From the NCBI RefSeq assembly GCF_000521785.1, contig NZ_JALZ01000012.1, positions 1-64,000 on the forward strand: a DNA stretch of 64,000 nt, written 5' to 3'. The position numbers and the translations under genes were made by a program. This stretch comes from Roseivivax halodurans JCM 10272 (lineage in GTDB: Bacteria > Pseudomonadota > Alphaproteobacteria > Rhodobacterales > Rhodobacteraceae). Within the stretch, counting starts at the first letter, position 1; every line of letters starts with the position of its first letter. Of this stretch, positions 18,044 to 27,272 are shown piece after piece. The notes under the pieces are model-generated. The model was not told where the DNA came from. It saw nothing but the letters and a program-made list of their open reading frames with translations, and did no database searches.

Positions 18044-19000
18044 ATGTCCCACACATTGCACCCCCTCCGCAGCCAGCGGCTTCAGCGGTCCGAACTGGCG
18101 GTCCCGGCCTCCGATCCCGCGATGATCGAGAAGGCCGCGGTCAGCGCAGCCGACTTCGTGTTCCTCGACCTCGAGGACGCCGTCGCCCCGCCCGAGAAGG
18201 CGCAGGCGCGGCGCAACGCCATCGCGGCGCTCAACGACATTGACTGGTCCGCGCGGGGCAAGACCGTGTCGGTCCGGATCAACGGGCTCGACACGCAGTA
18301 CATGTACCGCGACGTGGTCGATCTGATGGAGCAGGCGGGCGATCGGATCGACACCCTGCTCGTGCCCAAGGTCGGCGTGCCGGCCGATCTCTACGCCGTG
18401 GAGGCGATGGTCAACCAGATCGAGCAGGCCTGCGCGCTCGAGCGGAAGGTCGGGCTGGAGGCGCTGATCGAGACCGCGCTCGGCATGGCCAATGTCGAGG
18501 AGATCGCCCGGTTCGGCGGGCGTCTCGAGGCGCTTCATTTCGGCGTCGCCGATTACGCCGCGTCGATGCGGGCGCGCACGGTCAATATCGGCGGGCTCAA
18601 TCCCGTTTATCCCGGCGACCAGTGGCACGCGTCGATCTCGCGCATGGTGGTCGCGTGCCGGGCCTACGGGCTCCGCGCCATCGACGGCCCGTTCGGCGAT
18701 TTCCGCGATCCCGATGGCTACCTCGATGCGGCACGGCGGGCCGCGGCTCTCGGCTGCGAGGGCAAGTGGGCGATCCACCCCAGCCAGATCGACATGGCCA
18801 ACGATGTCTTCAGCCCACCCGAGGCCGAGGTCTCCAAGGCCGAACGGATCATCGAAACGCTGAAAGAGGCCGAACGGGAGGGCCGCGGCGCGGCCAGCCT
18901 TGACGGCAAGATGATCGACGCCGCGAGCGAGAAGATGGCCCGCAACGTGATCGACATCGCCAAGGCGATTGCCGCCAAGGAGACCGCTCCGAGCGTCTGA
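18044..19000 (+). CDS. mclA: Malyl-CoA lyase
   Basis: 318 residues, HpcH/HpaI (CitE-like) TIM barrel. The metal and CoA-site landmarks are LDLEDAV (about residue 43), the conserved VRINGL, VPKVG, and the [13 protein letters not shown] block typical of L-malyl-CoA lyases. It cleaves malyl-CoA to acetyl-CoA and glyoxylate, the step after malate-CoA ligase in the serine cycle. The same enzyme can act on beta-methylmalyl-CoA in the ethylmalonyl-CoA pathway. It starts 12 bp after sgaA; its glyoxylate product is the co-substrate of SgaA. Confidence 0.93.
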   Translation: MSHTLHPLRSQRLQRSELAVPASDPAMIEKAAVSAADFVFLDLEDAVAPPEKAQARRNAIAALNDIDWSARGKTVSVRINGLDTQYMYRDVVDLMEQAGDRIDTLLVPKVGVPADLYAVEAMVNQIEQACALERKVGLEALIETALGMANVEEIARFGGRLEALHFGVADYAASMRARTVNIGGLNPVYPGDQWHASISRMVVACRAYGLRAIDGPFGDFRDPDGYLDAARRAAALGCEGKWAIHPSQIDMANDVFSPPEAEVSKAERIIETLKEAEREGRGAASLDGKMIDAASEKMARNVIDIAKAIAAKETAPSV

Positions 19001-19032
19001 CCGACGCAAGGGGGCAAAGGGAGGATCAAACG

Positions 19033-20208
19033 ATGGACATCCACGAGCATCAGTCGAAGGACATCCTTGCCGGCTTCGGCATGCCGGTGCCGCGCGGCGG
19101 GATCGCCTTCACGCCCGAACAGGCCGCCTTTCGCTGCCGCGAGCTTGGCGGGGGCCCTTGCGTGGTCAAGGCGCAGGTTCATTCGGGCGGCCGGGGCGAG
19201 GCCGGGGGCGTGAAGGTCTGCAGGAGTGAGGCCGAGGTCCGCGAGGCTGCGCAAAGGCTCCTTGGAACGACGCTCGTCACAAAGCAGACCGGCGCGGGCG
19301 GCAGACAGATCCACCGCCTCTGGATCGAGGAAGTGTCGGACATCGCGCGCGAGCTCTATCTCGGCTTCGTGCTCGACCGGACATCCGAGCGGATCATGAT
19401 CGTCGCCTCCGCCCATGGCGGCATGGAGATCGAGGACCTGGCCGAGGACGATCCGGAGAGCCTCGTGCGCATGGTGATCGATCCCGCGGTGGGCCTCGCC
19501 GAATATCAGGCCCGCGAACTCGCCTTCAAGCTCGGCCTCGGGGGTACGCAGACGGCGCAGATGGTGACCGCACTCCGGGCCTGCTACCGCGCCTACCGCG
19601 ACCTCGACGCGACCATGGTCGAGATCAATCCCCTGGTCGTGACCGGCGACGGGCGGCTGGTCGCACTCGACGCGAAGATGTCCTTCGACACCAACGCCCT
19701 CTTCCGCCGTCCCGAGGTCGCCGCGCTGCGCGATCCCGGCCAGGAGGACCCCCGCGAGAGCGCAGCACGGGACAACGGGCTCTCCTATGTCGGCCTCGAC
19801 GGGGACATCGGCTGCATCATCAACGGCGCCGGGCTCGCCATGGCGACGATGGACATGATCGAGCTTGCCGGCGGAGCCCCGGCCAACTTCCTCGACATCG
19901 GCGGCGGCGCGAGCCCCGAGCGGGTTTGCACGGCCTTCCGCACGGTCCTGTCGGACCCCAAGGTCAGCGTCATCCTCGTCAACATCTTTGCCGGCATCAA
20001 TCGCTGCGACTGGATCGCCGAAGGCGTGGTGCAGGCGTTCCGCGAGGTCGGGGTGCGCGTTCCCGTCATCGTCCGGCTCGCTGGCACGAATGTCGAAGCG
20101 GGGCGCAGGATCATCGAGACGAGCGGCCTGCCCATCCATTCGGCCGACACCCTGGCCTCCGCGGCCGACGCCGCGGTGCGCGCCCGCCCGCAGACCGCCG
20201 CCGCCTGA
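19033..20208 (+). CDS. mtkA: Malate-CoA ligase (malate thiokinase) beta subunit
   Basis: 391 residues, ATP-grasp N-terminal half ([19 protein letters not shown]) and a C-terminal CoA-ligase half with FLDIGGGAS and NIFAGINRC. It is homologous to succinyl-CoA synthetase SucC. The malate-specific call rests on its place between mclA and mtkB in a serine-cycle operon and on differences from the usual SucC motifs. It activates malate to malyl-CoA with ATP. The ATG 19033 follows AAAGGGAGGATC. Confidence 0.92.
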   Translation: MDIHEHQSKDILAGFGMPVPRGGIAFTPEQAAFRCRELGGGPCVVKAQVHSGGRGEAGGVKVCRSEAEVREAAQRLLGTTLVTKQTGAGGRQIHRLWIEEVSDIARELYLGFVLDRTSERIMIVASAHGGMEIEDLAEDDPESLVRMVIDPAVGLAEYQARELAFKLGLGGTQTAQMVTALRACYRAYRDLDATMVEINPLVVTGDGRLVALDAKMSFDTNALFRRPEVAALRDPGQEDPRESAARDNGLSYVGLDGDIGCIINGAGLAMATMDMIELAGGAPANFLDIGGGASPERVCTAFRTVLSDPKVSVILVNIFAGINRCDWIAEGVVQAFREVGVRVPVIVRLAGTNVEAGRRIIETSGLPIHSADTLASAADAAVRARPQTAAA

Positions 20209-20222
20209 GACGGAGATTCATC

Positions 20223-21119
20223 ATGGCCATTCTCATCACCGAAAAGACCCGCGTCGTCGTTCAGGGCCTGTCGGGCCGTATCGGACAATTCCATGCGAAG
20301 GAGATGATCGAAGCGGGCACGAACGTGGTCGCCGGCGTCACACCCGGCAAAGGCGGCACCACGGTGCTCGGCCGGCCCGTCTTCGACACCGTGCGCGAAG
20401 CGGTGGAGGCGACGGGCGCCGACGCCTCGCTTCTCTTCGTGCCGCCCCCCGCTGCCGCCGACGCGATGATGGAGGCTGCCGATGCCGGCATCCGGACGGC
20501 GGTCTGCGTCACCGACGGCATCCCGGCGCAGGACATGATGCGGGTGAAGCGGTTCCTCCGCCGATATCCGCGCGAACGGAAGATGCGTCTGATCGGACCG
20601 AACTGCGCCGGCATCATCTCTCCCGGCCTTGGCTTCATGGGCATCATGCCGCCGCACATCTACCTGCCGGGCCGTGTCGGGATCGTCGGGCGCTCGGGCA
20701 CGCTCGGTTACGAGGCGGCGTCGCAGATGGCGGCGCTCGGCATCGGCGTGTCCTCCTCGATCGGGATCGGCGGCGATCCGATCAACGGCTCGTCCTTCCG
20801 CGACATCCTCGAACTCTTCGAGGCGGACCCGGACACCGACGCGGTGATGATGATCGGGGAAATCGGCGGTCCGCAAGAGGCCGCGGCCGCGGCCTATGTC
20901 CGCGATCACATGACGAAGCCCGTCGCCGCCTACGTGGCGGGCCTTTCCGCTCCGAAGGGCCGTCAGATGGGTCATGCCGGCGCGATCATCTCGGCCTTCG
21001 GCGAAAGCGCGCAGGAGAAGGTCGAGATGCTCTCGGCGGCAGGGATCACAGTCGCCCCGAACCCTTCCGCGATGGGAGAGACCGTGGCCGGGATCCTCGG
21101 GCGAAAAGCTGCTGCATGA
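20223..21119 (+). CDS. mtkB: Malate-CoA ligase (malate thiokinase) alpha subunit
   Basis: 298 residues, SucD-like. N-terminal CoA-binding Rossmann fold (VVVQGLSGRIGQFHAKEM), LIGPNCAGIISPG, and the phospho-acceptor His251 in GHAGAI are all present. It forms a heteromer with MtkA. A longer reading frame runs in from inside mtkA, but the ATG at 20223 gives the family start, with GAGACGGAG just upstream. It is the last gene of the serine-cycle operon; other cycle enzymes (glyA, hprA, ppc, glycerate kinase) are not in the window. Confidence 0.93.
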   Translation: MAILITEKTRVVVQGLSGRIGQFHAKEMIEAGTNVVAGVTPGKGGTTVLGRPVFDTVREAVEATGADASLLFVPPPAAADAMMEAADAGIRTAVCVTDGIPAQDMMRVKRFLRRYPRERKMRLIGPNCAGIISPGLGFMGIMPPHIYLPGRVGIVGRSGTLGYEAASQMAALGIGVSSSIGIGGDPINGSSFRDILELFEADPDTDAVMMIGEIGGPQEAAAAAYVRDHMTKPVAAYVAGLSAPKGRQMGHAGAIISAFGESAQEKVEMLSAAGITVAPNPSAMGETVAGILGRKAAA

Positions 21120-21338
21120 TAAGGATTTAAAGCTCTCCCGTCGCCGAGGGGTTCGGGCGGCGGGCAGCCTGCACCTGGAGCTTTCCGGACGGTGTCTCTC
21201 CAGGCATTCCCGACAGATTCCACCTTCCGCAGCCCGGTCCGTCCCCGCGCCCACGCGGTCCCGGGCCTGGCCGAGCCTTTGGTCGCATTTGTCTCGGCCG
21301 CACGAGTGGTAGTCTCGGCAGCGACAAGGGAGGGGGAC

Positions 21339-22319
21339 ATGCCCATGCGTATCGGAGCGTTCAGCGGCGCAATCCTCGGTCTCTGCTGCCTCGTGACGTC
21401 AGCCGCCGCTCAGGACCGCCCCGTCCTCGAGGCGGCCGTGCTCGAGTTCGGGACCGTGAACTGGGAACTTACGACGATCCGGGAAAACGGGCTCGACGAG
21501 GCCCGCGGATTCGACCTCGAGGTGCGCGGCGTCGCGTCGGGCTCGGCCGGCGAGATCGCCTTTCAGGGCGGCGCGGTGGACGTGATCGTCTCGGACTGGC
21601 TGTGGGTCGCGCGGCAGCGCGCCGCTGGCAAGGATTTCGTCTTCATCCCCTACTCGACCGCCGTCGGAGGCGTGATGGTGGCGGGCGACAGCCCGGCCGA
21701 AACGCTGGCCGATCTCGCCGGCGGCAAGATCGGGATCGCCGGGGGCCCGCTCGACAAGTCCTGGCTCATCGTGCAGGCCTATGCCCGGCAGGTGCTGGAC
21801 ATGGATCTCGTGGCGGAGACCGAACAGGTCTTCGGGGCGCCGCCTTTGATCTACAAGACCGCGACGTCGGGCGAGCTCGACGGGGCGATCAACTACTGGC
21901 ACTACATGGCCAAGATGGAAGCGGCCGGCATGCGAAAGCTCGTCGACATCGCCGATGCGGCCGAGGCGCTCGGGCTCGATCCGGACACCCCGCTTCTCGG
22001 CTACGTGGTCAAGGGCGAACTGGTCCGCGAGAACCCCGACCTGATCCGGGGGCTCGCCGCGGCAAGTCGCGACGCCAAGGCGCTTCTGGCCGAGGACGAC
22101 GCGGCATGGGACGCGCTTCGACCCGCCATGAATGCCGAGAACGACGCCGAGTTCGAGGCGCTGAAACAGGGCTTTCTCGCCGGCGTTCCGAAACCGGGGC
22201 CGGTCGACGAGGAGGAGGTCGACAAGATGCTGCGCTTCATGGCCGAAAGTGGTGGCGACGCGCTCGTCGGCGACGCGGACAGCCTGCCCGAGGGCACGTT
22301 CTTCGATCCGGCCAGCTGA
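21339..22319 (+). CDS. ABC transporter substrate-binding protein, NitT/TauT type
   Basis: 326 residues. Signal peptide 1-24 (ending SAAA), then a two-lobe periplasmic binding fold with LEFGTVNWE, GAVDVIVSDW and GIAGGPLDKSW. The ATG 21339 follows GGGAGGGGG. Three consecutive genes form an importer: binding protein, ATPase, permease. The ligand cannot be read from sequence; sitting between serine-cycle genes and a PQQ-associated ABC system suggests a C1-related organic ligand or cofactor. The 219 bp upstream (21120-21338) hold no gene that I can support. Confidence 0.85.
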   Translation: MPMRIGAFSGAILGLCCLVTSAAAQDRPVLEAAVLEFGTVNWELTTIRENGLDEARGFDLEVRGVASGSAGEIAFQGGAVDVIVSDWLWVARQRAAGKDFVFIPYSTAVGGVMVAGDSPAETLADLAGGKIGIAGGPLDKSWLIVQAYARQVLDMDLVAETEQVFGAPPLIYKTATSGELDGAINYWHYMAKMEAAGMRKLVDIADAAEALGLDPDTPLLGYVVKGELVRENPDLIRGLAAASRDAKALLAEDDAAWDALRPAMNAENDAEFEALKQGFLAGVPKPGPVDEEEVDKMLRFMAESGGDALVGDADSLPEGTFFDPAS

Positions 22320-22925
22320 TTGGCTTTACTCGAGGTCGATCTCGAGGGGCTCTGGCTGTCGGCACAGCAGATCCTGGGAGCCATCCGCTTCTCGCAGCGG
22401 CGGGGCGAGACCATCGCGCTTCTGGGCCCGTCCGGCATCGGCAAGTCGACGCTCCTGAGATGCATTGCGGGACTCGAGCGGCGCTACGAGGGACACATCA
22501 CCGCCCCTGACCGTCTGTCGACGGCCTTTCAGGAACCCACCCTGCTTCCCTGGCGCAGCGCGATCCAGAACCTGACGGTGACAACGGGGATCGGCGAGGC
22601 CGAAGCCGCCATCTGGCTCGACCGGGTCGGGCTGGGCGGGCGGCACTCCTATTTCCCGGGGCAATTGTCTCTCGGCCAGCAGCGGCGCCTGTCGCTCGCT
22701 CGCGCCATTGCCGCCCGGCCCGAGCTGCTCCTGATGGACGAGCCGTTTGTGTCTCTCGATCCGGGGCTGGTGGACGAGATGATGACGGTATTCGAAGGTC
22801 TGCGGGCCGCCGAGGGTACGACGACGCTCCTCGTGACCCATGCCGAGGCGGAGGCGGAACGGCTCGCCGACAGGGTGCTGCGGCTTGGGGGCCCCCCGGC
22901 GCGGCTGCAGGCGGAGGGCGCCTGA
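22320..22925 (+). CDS. ABC transporter ATP-binding protein, SsuB/TauB-like
   Basis: 201 residues. Walker A GPSGIGKST (about 39-47), Q-loop FQEPTLLPW, signature LSLGQQRRL, Walker B LLLMDEPF and the switch His in LLVTHAEAEAE are all present, so it should be active although shorter than the usual ~240. The start is a TTG immediately after the binding protein's TGA, so translation is presumably coupled. It pairs with the permease at 23047. Confidence 0.82.
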   Translation: MALLEVDLEGLWLSAQQILGAIRFSQRRGETIALLGPSGIGKSTLLRCIAGLERRYEGHITAPDRLSTAFQEPTLLPWRSAIQNLTVTTGIGEAEAAIWLDRVGLGGRHSYFPGQLSLGQQRRLSLARAIAARPELLLMDEPFVSLDPGLVDEMMTVFEGLRAAEGTTTLLVTHAEAEAERLADRVLRLGGPPARLQAEGA

Positions 22926-23046
22926 CCGGGCGGGCGCGGCAAAGCTGCCGGGACCATCGGCTGTGTTGTCTCTCCGCGGCCGACCGGGTTCCATCGGGGA
23001 CGAGGGGCCGGTCGGGGGCATCCGCCGGCCCGGCAGGTACGAAGCA

Positions 23047-23868
23047 ATGGAGGACGGCGTGGAACGCGTGGCGGCAGGGAGGCACGGCGGGGCTCGGTCG
23101 CTCCTGTCGGGACAAGGCCCGGCGACCCTGCCGCTGTCCCTCTGCGCCCTCGTCGTGATCTGGATGCTCGCCGCGTGGATCAACGCGGATGCCGAGCTGC
23201 TGCCGGGCCCGGTGGAGGTGCTGGGCATCGTTCGGGAAGAGCTTGCCTCGGGCGAGCTGCTGCATCACGTCGCCTGGACACTCTGGCGAGTCGTCGCCGG
23301 ATTTTCGCTTGCCATGCTCGGCGGTCTCGCAATTGGTTTCGCGCTCGGCCGCTCCGACACCGTGGACGCCTGGTTCGGCCCGTGGGTCATCGTCGCGCTG
23401 AACGTGCCGGCTCTCGTCGTCATCGTGCTCTGCTATCTCTGGATCGGCCTGAACGAGGTCGCCGCGATCGCGGCGGCCGCCTTCAACAAGACAGCCATGG
23501 TCGCGGTGAACATCCGCGAGGGCGTGCGGGCGCTCGATCCACGGCTGTCGGACATGGCGCGGGTGTTCCGGATGAGCGCTCTGGCGCGGCTCAGGCACGT
23601 CATCCTGCCGCAGCTCTGGCCGTTCCTCGCGGCCTCCACCCGGAACGGCCTCGCAATCATCTGGAAGATCGTGCTGGTGGTCGAGTTCCTCGGACGGTCC
23701 AACGGCGTCGGCTTCCAGATCCACCTCTACTTCCAGCTCTTCGAGGTCGGGCACGTGCTCGCCTATTCCCTGACCTTCGTCGCCGTGATGCTGGCGATCG
23801 ACGTCGCCCTGCTGCAGACATGGGAGCGCCGCACTACGCGCTGGCGCCGCCTTTCGGAATCGCACTGA
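23047..23868 (+). CDS. ABC transporter permease, SsuC/TauC-like
   Basis: 273 residues with about six transmembrane helices and the BPD-transp cytoplasmic loop (about 175-195: RVFRMSALARLRHVILPQL). Start taken at ATG 23047. An unusual 121-bp gap separates it from the ATPase gene, and an in-frame upstream extension exists, so the start is uncertain. It ends 9 bp from the end of the convergent ABC-2 permease gene. With the two genes before it, it makes a complete importer. Confidence 0.82.
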   Translation: MEDGVERVAAGRHGGARSLLSGQGPATLPLSLCALVVIWMLAAWINADAELLPGPVEVLGIVREELASGELLHHVAWTLWRVVAGFSLAMLGGLAIGFALGRSDTVDAWFGPWVIVALNVPALVVIVLCYLWIGLNEVAAIAAAAFNKTAMVAVNIREGVRALDPRLSDMARVFRMSALARLRHVILPQLWPFLAASTRNGLAIIWKIVLVVEFLGRSNGVGFQIHLYFQLFEVGHVLAYSLTFVAVMLAIDVALLQTWERRTTRWRRLSESH

Positions 23869-23877
23869 AGGCCTCGC

Positions 23878-24666
23878 CTAGCCTTTCGGGCGGGACATGC
23901 CGCGGGCGGGATCGTAGCCCCAGAGCGCGAGCGCGGTGAAGGCCGCAGTGGCCAGCAGCGTCCAGCCGAGGGCCGGCAGGTTGAGCTGCCCGTGCAGGGC
24001 GAAACGGATGAGTTCGACCGCGTGGGTGAAGGGATTGACGGCGCAGATGTCACGCAGGAGCGGCGAGGATTCCGCCATCTTCCAGAGCGGGTAGAGCGCG
24101 GAAGACAGGAAGAACATCGGGAAGATCACGAAATTCATCACACCAGCGAAGTTCTCGAGCTGCTGCACGAAGGACGAGAGCGCAAGACCGAGAGACCCGA
24201 GCATCAGGCCGGCCACGAGCAGTGCCGGCAGCACGAGGACGTATCCCCAGGGCGGGTGGTCGATGCCGTAGAGCCCGGAAATCAGCAGGAAGGTGTAGAC
24301 CTGCAGGATCGAGATGGCGGTCGCGGCGAGAAGCTTCGAGAAAAGGAGCCACCAGCGCGGCAAGGGGGCCGTGAGCAGAAGCCGCATCGAACCCATCTCG
24401 CGGTCGTAGACGAGGCTGAGCGAGGATTGCATTCCGTTGAAGAGCAGGATCATCCCGCAGAGGCCCGGAACGATGTAGGTCTCGTAGGTGATGTAGGTCT
24501 GGTAGGGCGGGATGATCGACAGCCCCAGCGCGGCGCGGAAGCCAGCCGCGAAGACCAGGAGCCAGACGAGCGGGCGCACGAGCGCGGCGAGGAACCTCTC
24601 GCGTTGGTGCAGGAAGCGCAGCGCCTCGCGCTGGACAATGGCACGGAGCGCGACGAGCCACGTCAT
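23878..24666 (-). CDS. ABC-2 type permease of PQQ-associated ABC system (PedC/LutF-like)
   Basis: 262 residues, six transmembrane helices, ABC-2 membrane domain with the MGSMRLLLTAPLPRWWLL segment and NPFTHAVELIR near the C-terminal end. It starts by ATGA overlap with the ATPase gene. This ATPase/permease pair matches the ABC systems found beside PQQ alcohol dehydrogenases (Pseudomonas pedBC, Methylorubrum lutEF). There they are required for lanthanide-dependent growth. That specific role is inferred here. Confidence 0.78.
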   Translation of the reverse strand: MTWLVALRAIVQREALRFLHQRERFLAALVRPLVWLLVFAAGFRAALGLSIIPPYQTYITYETYIVPGLCGMILLFNGMQSSLSLVYDREMGSMRLLLTAPLPRWWLLFSKLLAATAISILQVYTFLLISGLYGIDHPPWGYVLVLPALLVAGLMLGSLGLALSSFVQQLENFAGVMNFVIFPMFFLSSALYPLWKMAESSPLLRDICAVNPFTHAVELIRFALHGQLNLPALGWTLLATAAFTALALWGYDPARGMSRPKG

Positions 24667-25433
24667 GCGTGCCCCTCCCGACTGATGCCGGCGATGCCAG
24701 AGGTCTCTCCGCTGTCGGTGAGGCGAAGGAAGGTCCCCGAGAGATCGCCGTCCTCGGTGATGTCGCGTGCCGCGCCGTCCCGCAGGATCCGGCCCCGGTG
24801 CAGGATGATGAGGTGATCGTCGGGGCCGACCTCGTCGGTCAGGTGCGTCGCCCAGAGCACCGTCAGCCCTTCGGCCGCAAGCGCGTGGACATGCGAGACG
24901 ATCGCCGCGCGGGATGCGGCGTCGAGGCCCACGGTCGGCTCGTCGCAGAGCAGGACCCTCGGCGAATGGACCAGAGCCCGCGCGAGCTCCGTTCGCCTGC
25001 GATGCCCGCCGTTCAGGGCGCGGACCTTCTCGGAGGCGCGCTCTCCCATCGCGAGGCGCTCGAGGCTCTCGTCGATGCGCAGCCGCGCGGCCCTGCCCGA
25101 AAGCCCGTGGAGCGCGGCGAAATAGGCGAGGTTCTGGCGGACCGTCAGGTCGAGGTCGAGCGTCGGCTGCTGGAACACGATCCCCATGCACGCGAGCGCC
25201 TGCCGCGGGGCGCGGTTCAGATCATGACCACCTACCGATATTGACCCGGTGCCGGCCGAGAAAAGCCGCGTCAGGAGCGCGAAGAGCGTCGACTTCCCCG
25301 CACCGTTCGGGCCAAGAAGCGCGGTGAAGCGCCCCGGCTCCGCGTCGAACGACACATCGTCGAGCGCCTGCTTCGCACCGTAGGCATGCGAGAGCCCGCG
25401 CACCCGGAGCCCGCTATTCGATGGTGATGTCAA
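24663..25433 (-). CDS. ABC transporter ATPase of PQQ-associated system (PedB/LutE-like)
   Basis: 256 residues from a TTG at 25431-25433; a GTG ten codons later (25403) is an alternative. Walker A GPNGAGKST, Q-loop VFQQPTLDLDLTVRQN (a hallmark of the PQQ-associated ATPase family), a diverged signature LNGGHRRRTEL, Walker B VLLCDEPT and the switch His in WATHLTDE are present. The TTG start lies 20 bp inside the upstream secreted-protein gene, so the three genes form one operon. No TonB receptor or beta-propeller gene of the larger lut/ped clusters is here. Confidence 0.82.
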   Translation of the reverse strand: MTSPSNSGLRVRGLSHAYGAKQALDDVSFDAEPGRFTALLGPNGAGKSTLFALLTRLFSAGTGSISVGGHDLNRAPRQALACMGIVFQQPTLDLDLTVRQNLAYFAALHGLSGRAARLRIDESLERLAMGERASEKVRALNGGHRRRTELARALVHSPRVLLCDEPTVGLDAASRAAIVSHVHALAAEGLTVLWATHLTDEVGPDDHLIILHRGRILRDGAARDITEDGDLSGTFLRLTDSGETSGIAGISREGHA

Positions 25434-25857
25434 TGCGCTGCGACTCTCCCGTCGAGCCCGGGATCTTCATGTAATAACGCCCGGGCTTGATCGCGACAAA
25501 GCCGATCTCCATCACACCGGCTTCGTCGAACTCCACCGAGTCGAGGCCGAGCGGGCGGATTTCGAGCCCGTTGACCACGATCTCGTCGACCCAGACGGCG
25601 CGGAAGAACTCCGGGCCGACGAGAGCCAGCTCCTGGCTGCCGTCGCCCTCGATCTCGAACTCGTAGTAGGTTCCGGATTTCAGGGTCCACCCCTCCTCCG
25701 CCAGCGGCGTTCCGGAGGACAGGGTGATCGGGGGCAGATCCTCCTTGTTGCTCGCCGAAAGGACTCCGGCGAGACCGAACCCGGTGCCACCACTCTCCTG
25801 CGCCGCCATCGGTCCGGCGGCGAGCGAGAGCGCGATGGCCGCGCCAAACGCCCGCAT
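25414..25857 (-). CDS. Secreted beta-sandwich protein linked to PQQ ABC system
   Basis: 147 residues with a signal peptide (1-19, ending PMAAQ). The mature part is predicted beta-strand and acidic (FEIEGDGSQELALVGPEFF), cupredoxin-like in feel but without a clear type-1 copper set of ligands. Start at ATG 25857; a GTG at 25884 with a better ribosome site (GGGAGG) would add nine residues before the signal peptide. First gene of the operon with the ATPase and permease. A periplasmic metal- or cofactor-binding role is a guess. Confidence 0.62.
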   Translation of the reverse strand: MRAFGAAIALSLAAGPMAAQESGGTGFGLAGVLSASNKEDLPPITLSSGTPLAEEGWTLKSGTYYEFEIEGDGSQELALVGPEFFRAVWVDEIVVNGLEIRPLGLDSVEFDEAGVMEIGFVAIKPGRYYMKIPGSTGESQRIDITIE

Positions 25858-26157
25858 CTGCAACGCTTTTCCTCTGTCTCTCACGATCTCGGATCCTCCC
25901 TTCCCTGTCGGCATCCTCGGCCGGCTCGGCATGTCTGACTGCTCAGCAAGCCTCTCTTCGGCGATCCCGATACCCGATCACTGGCAGATCATCGGACCCG
26001 CGACGCCTTGTAAAGACCGTGAGCACGCGAAGCTCCGAAGCGGGGATAAGCCTTTAGTCGCCCCCCGGAACGGAGGTGCGGGGCGCGCGGGGTCGCGATG
26101 GACGCCCCGAACGGCACGTGTTAGGTTTCGAAAAATCGAGGCAGAGCAGCCCTGAGG
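25858..26157. other. Divergent intergenic region
   Basis: 300 bp between the divergent genes at 25857 (minus) and 26158 (plus). It must carry both promoters. I see ribosome sites at each end but no convincing -35/-10 pair, hairpin or repeat, and no small coding frame with a plausible start. Confidence 0.5.
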
Positions 26158-27189
26158 ATGACAGCGCTAGAGGAATACCAGCGGCTCGAGGCAACCGGCC
26201 TCTGGCGCCCCGAACTCGGTGCGCAGCGCCGCGAGGTCGTCGTGGCGCTCGGCGATGCCTCCCTCACCATCAAGGATTTCCAGGATCGCCCGCTTTCGCA
26301 CTGGTCCCTCGCCGCGGTCGCCCGCGCCGGGCCGAAGGGGCAGGATCCGGCGATCTACTTTCCCGACGGCGATCCGGACGAGACACTCGAACTCGCGTCC
26401 GATGCGAGCGACATGATCGAGGCGCTCGAGCGCATCCTGCGCGCGGTCGAGCGGCGGCGCCCGCGGCCCGGCAAGCTTCGGGTATGGCTTTCGGCCTCCA
26501 TTGCCGCGGCGATCATCGCGGCCGCTGTTGTCGTGGTGCCGGGGGCGCTGCTCTCCTACGCGACGGCCGTCGTGCCGGAGGTCAAACGCGCCGAGATCGG
26601 GGAGGCCCTTCTCGGCCGGATCACCCGCGTCTCCGGCCAGCCCTGTTCGGCACCGGAAGCGCGCGCGCCTCTTTCGGCGCTGGCGGCGAGGGTGCTCGGC
26701 GACCGGAGGCGCGGCGCGCTCGTGGTGCTGCCGGAAGGGCTCGAGGATACTGCCCATCTGCCGGGTGGGCGCATCCTGATGTCGCGCTCTCTGCTCGAAG
26801 ATCCCGAAGATCCCGACGTGCCCGCGGGTTACGTCCTCGCCGAGGCGGTGCGCGCCGCCGGGACCGATCCGCTGGAGGACCTCCTCCGCCATTCCGGACT
26901 GATGGCGAGCCTGCGGCTGTTGACGACCGGCGCCATGCCCGACAGCGCCCTCGACGATTACGCCGAGCATCTGCTGACGGAACGCAGCACGCGCCACGTG
27001 CCGTCAGATGTTCTGCTCGCGGCCTTCGAGAAGGCCGAACTGCGTTCCGGTCCCTATGCCTACTGGGAAGACGTGACCGGAGAGAGCACCTTCCGGCTCA
27101 TCGAGGCCGACCCGCGCCGCGGCGAGGGCAGCCGTCAGGTCCTGACCGATTCCGAATGGCTTCGGCTGCAGTCGATCTGTGGCGGATAG
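26158..27189 (+). CDS. Membrane-anchored protein of unknown function
   Basis: 343 residues. A soluble cytoplasmic N-terminal domain (1-100; PH-like strands such as REVVVALGDASLTIKDF), one transmembrane helix at about 112-134 (AAIIAAAVVVVPGALL), then a C-terminal domain of ~200 residues with a segment resembling the helices of an inactive metalloprotease but no HExxH. I do not recognise the family. The gene stands alone between divergent and convergent neighbours. Confidence 0.7.
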   Translation: MTALEEYQRLEATGLWRPELGAQRREVVVALGDASLTIKDFQDRPLSHWSLAAVARAGPKGQDPAIYFPDGDPDETLELASDASDMIEALERILRAVERRRPRPGKLRVWLSASIAAAIIAAAVVVVPGALLSYATAVVPEVKRAEIGEALLGRITRVSGQPCSAPEARAPLSALAARVLGDRRRGALVVLPEGLEDTAHLPGGRILMSRSLLEDPEDPDVPAGYVLAEAVRAAGTDPLEDLLRHSGLMASLRLLTTGAMPDSALDDYAEHLLTERSTRHVPSDVLLAAFEKAELRSGPYAYWEDVTGESTFRLIEADPRRGEGSRQVLTDSEWLRLQSICGG

Positions 27190-27242
27190 AGGTCGAGAGG
27201 CTTGCATCTGCCCCGCGCGATCGCCAGAGCGCATCCACCTAT

Positions 27243-27266
27243 CGTGCCATCTTCAGTAATGGCACG
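27243..27266. repeat. Inverted repeat between convergent genes
   Basis: CGTGCCAT (27243-27250) and ATGGCACG (27259-27266) are perfect 8-bp arms with an 8-base spacer. It lies between the ends of the convergent genes at 27189 and 27273. There is no T-run on either strand, so it is only a possible bidirectional transcription end. Confidence 0.35.
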
Positions 27267-27272
27267 TAGCCG

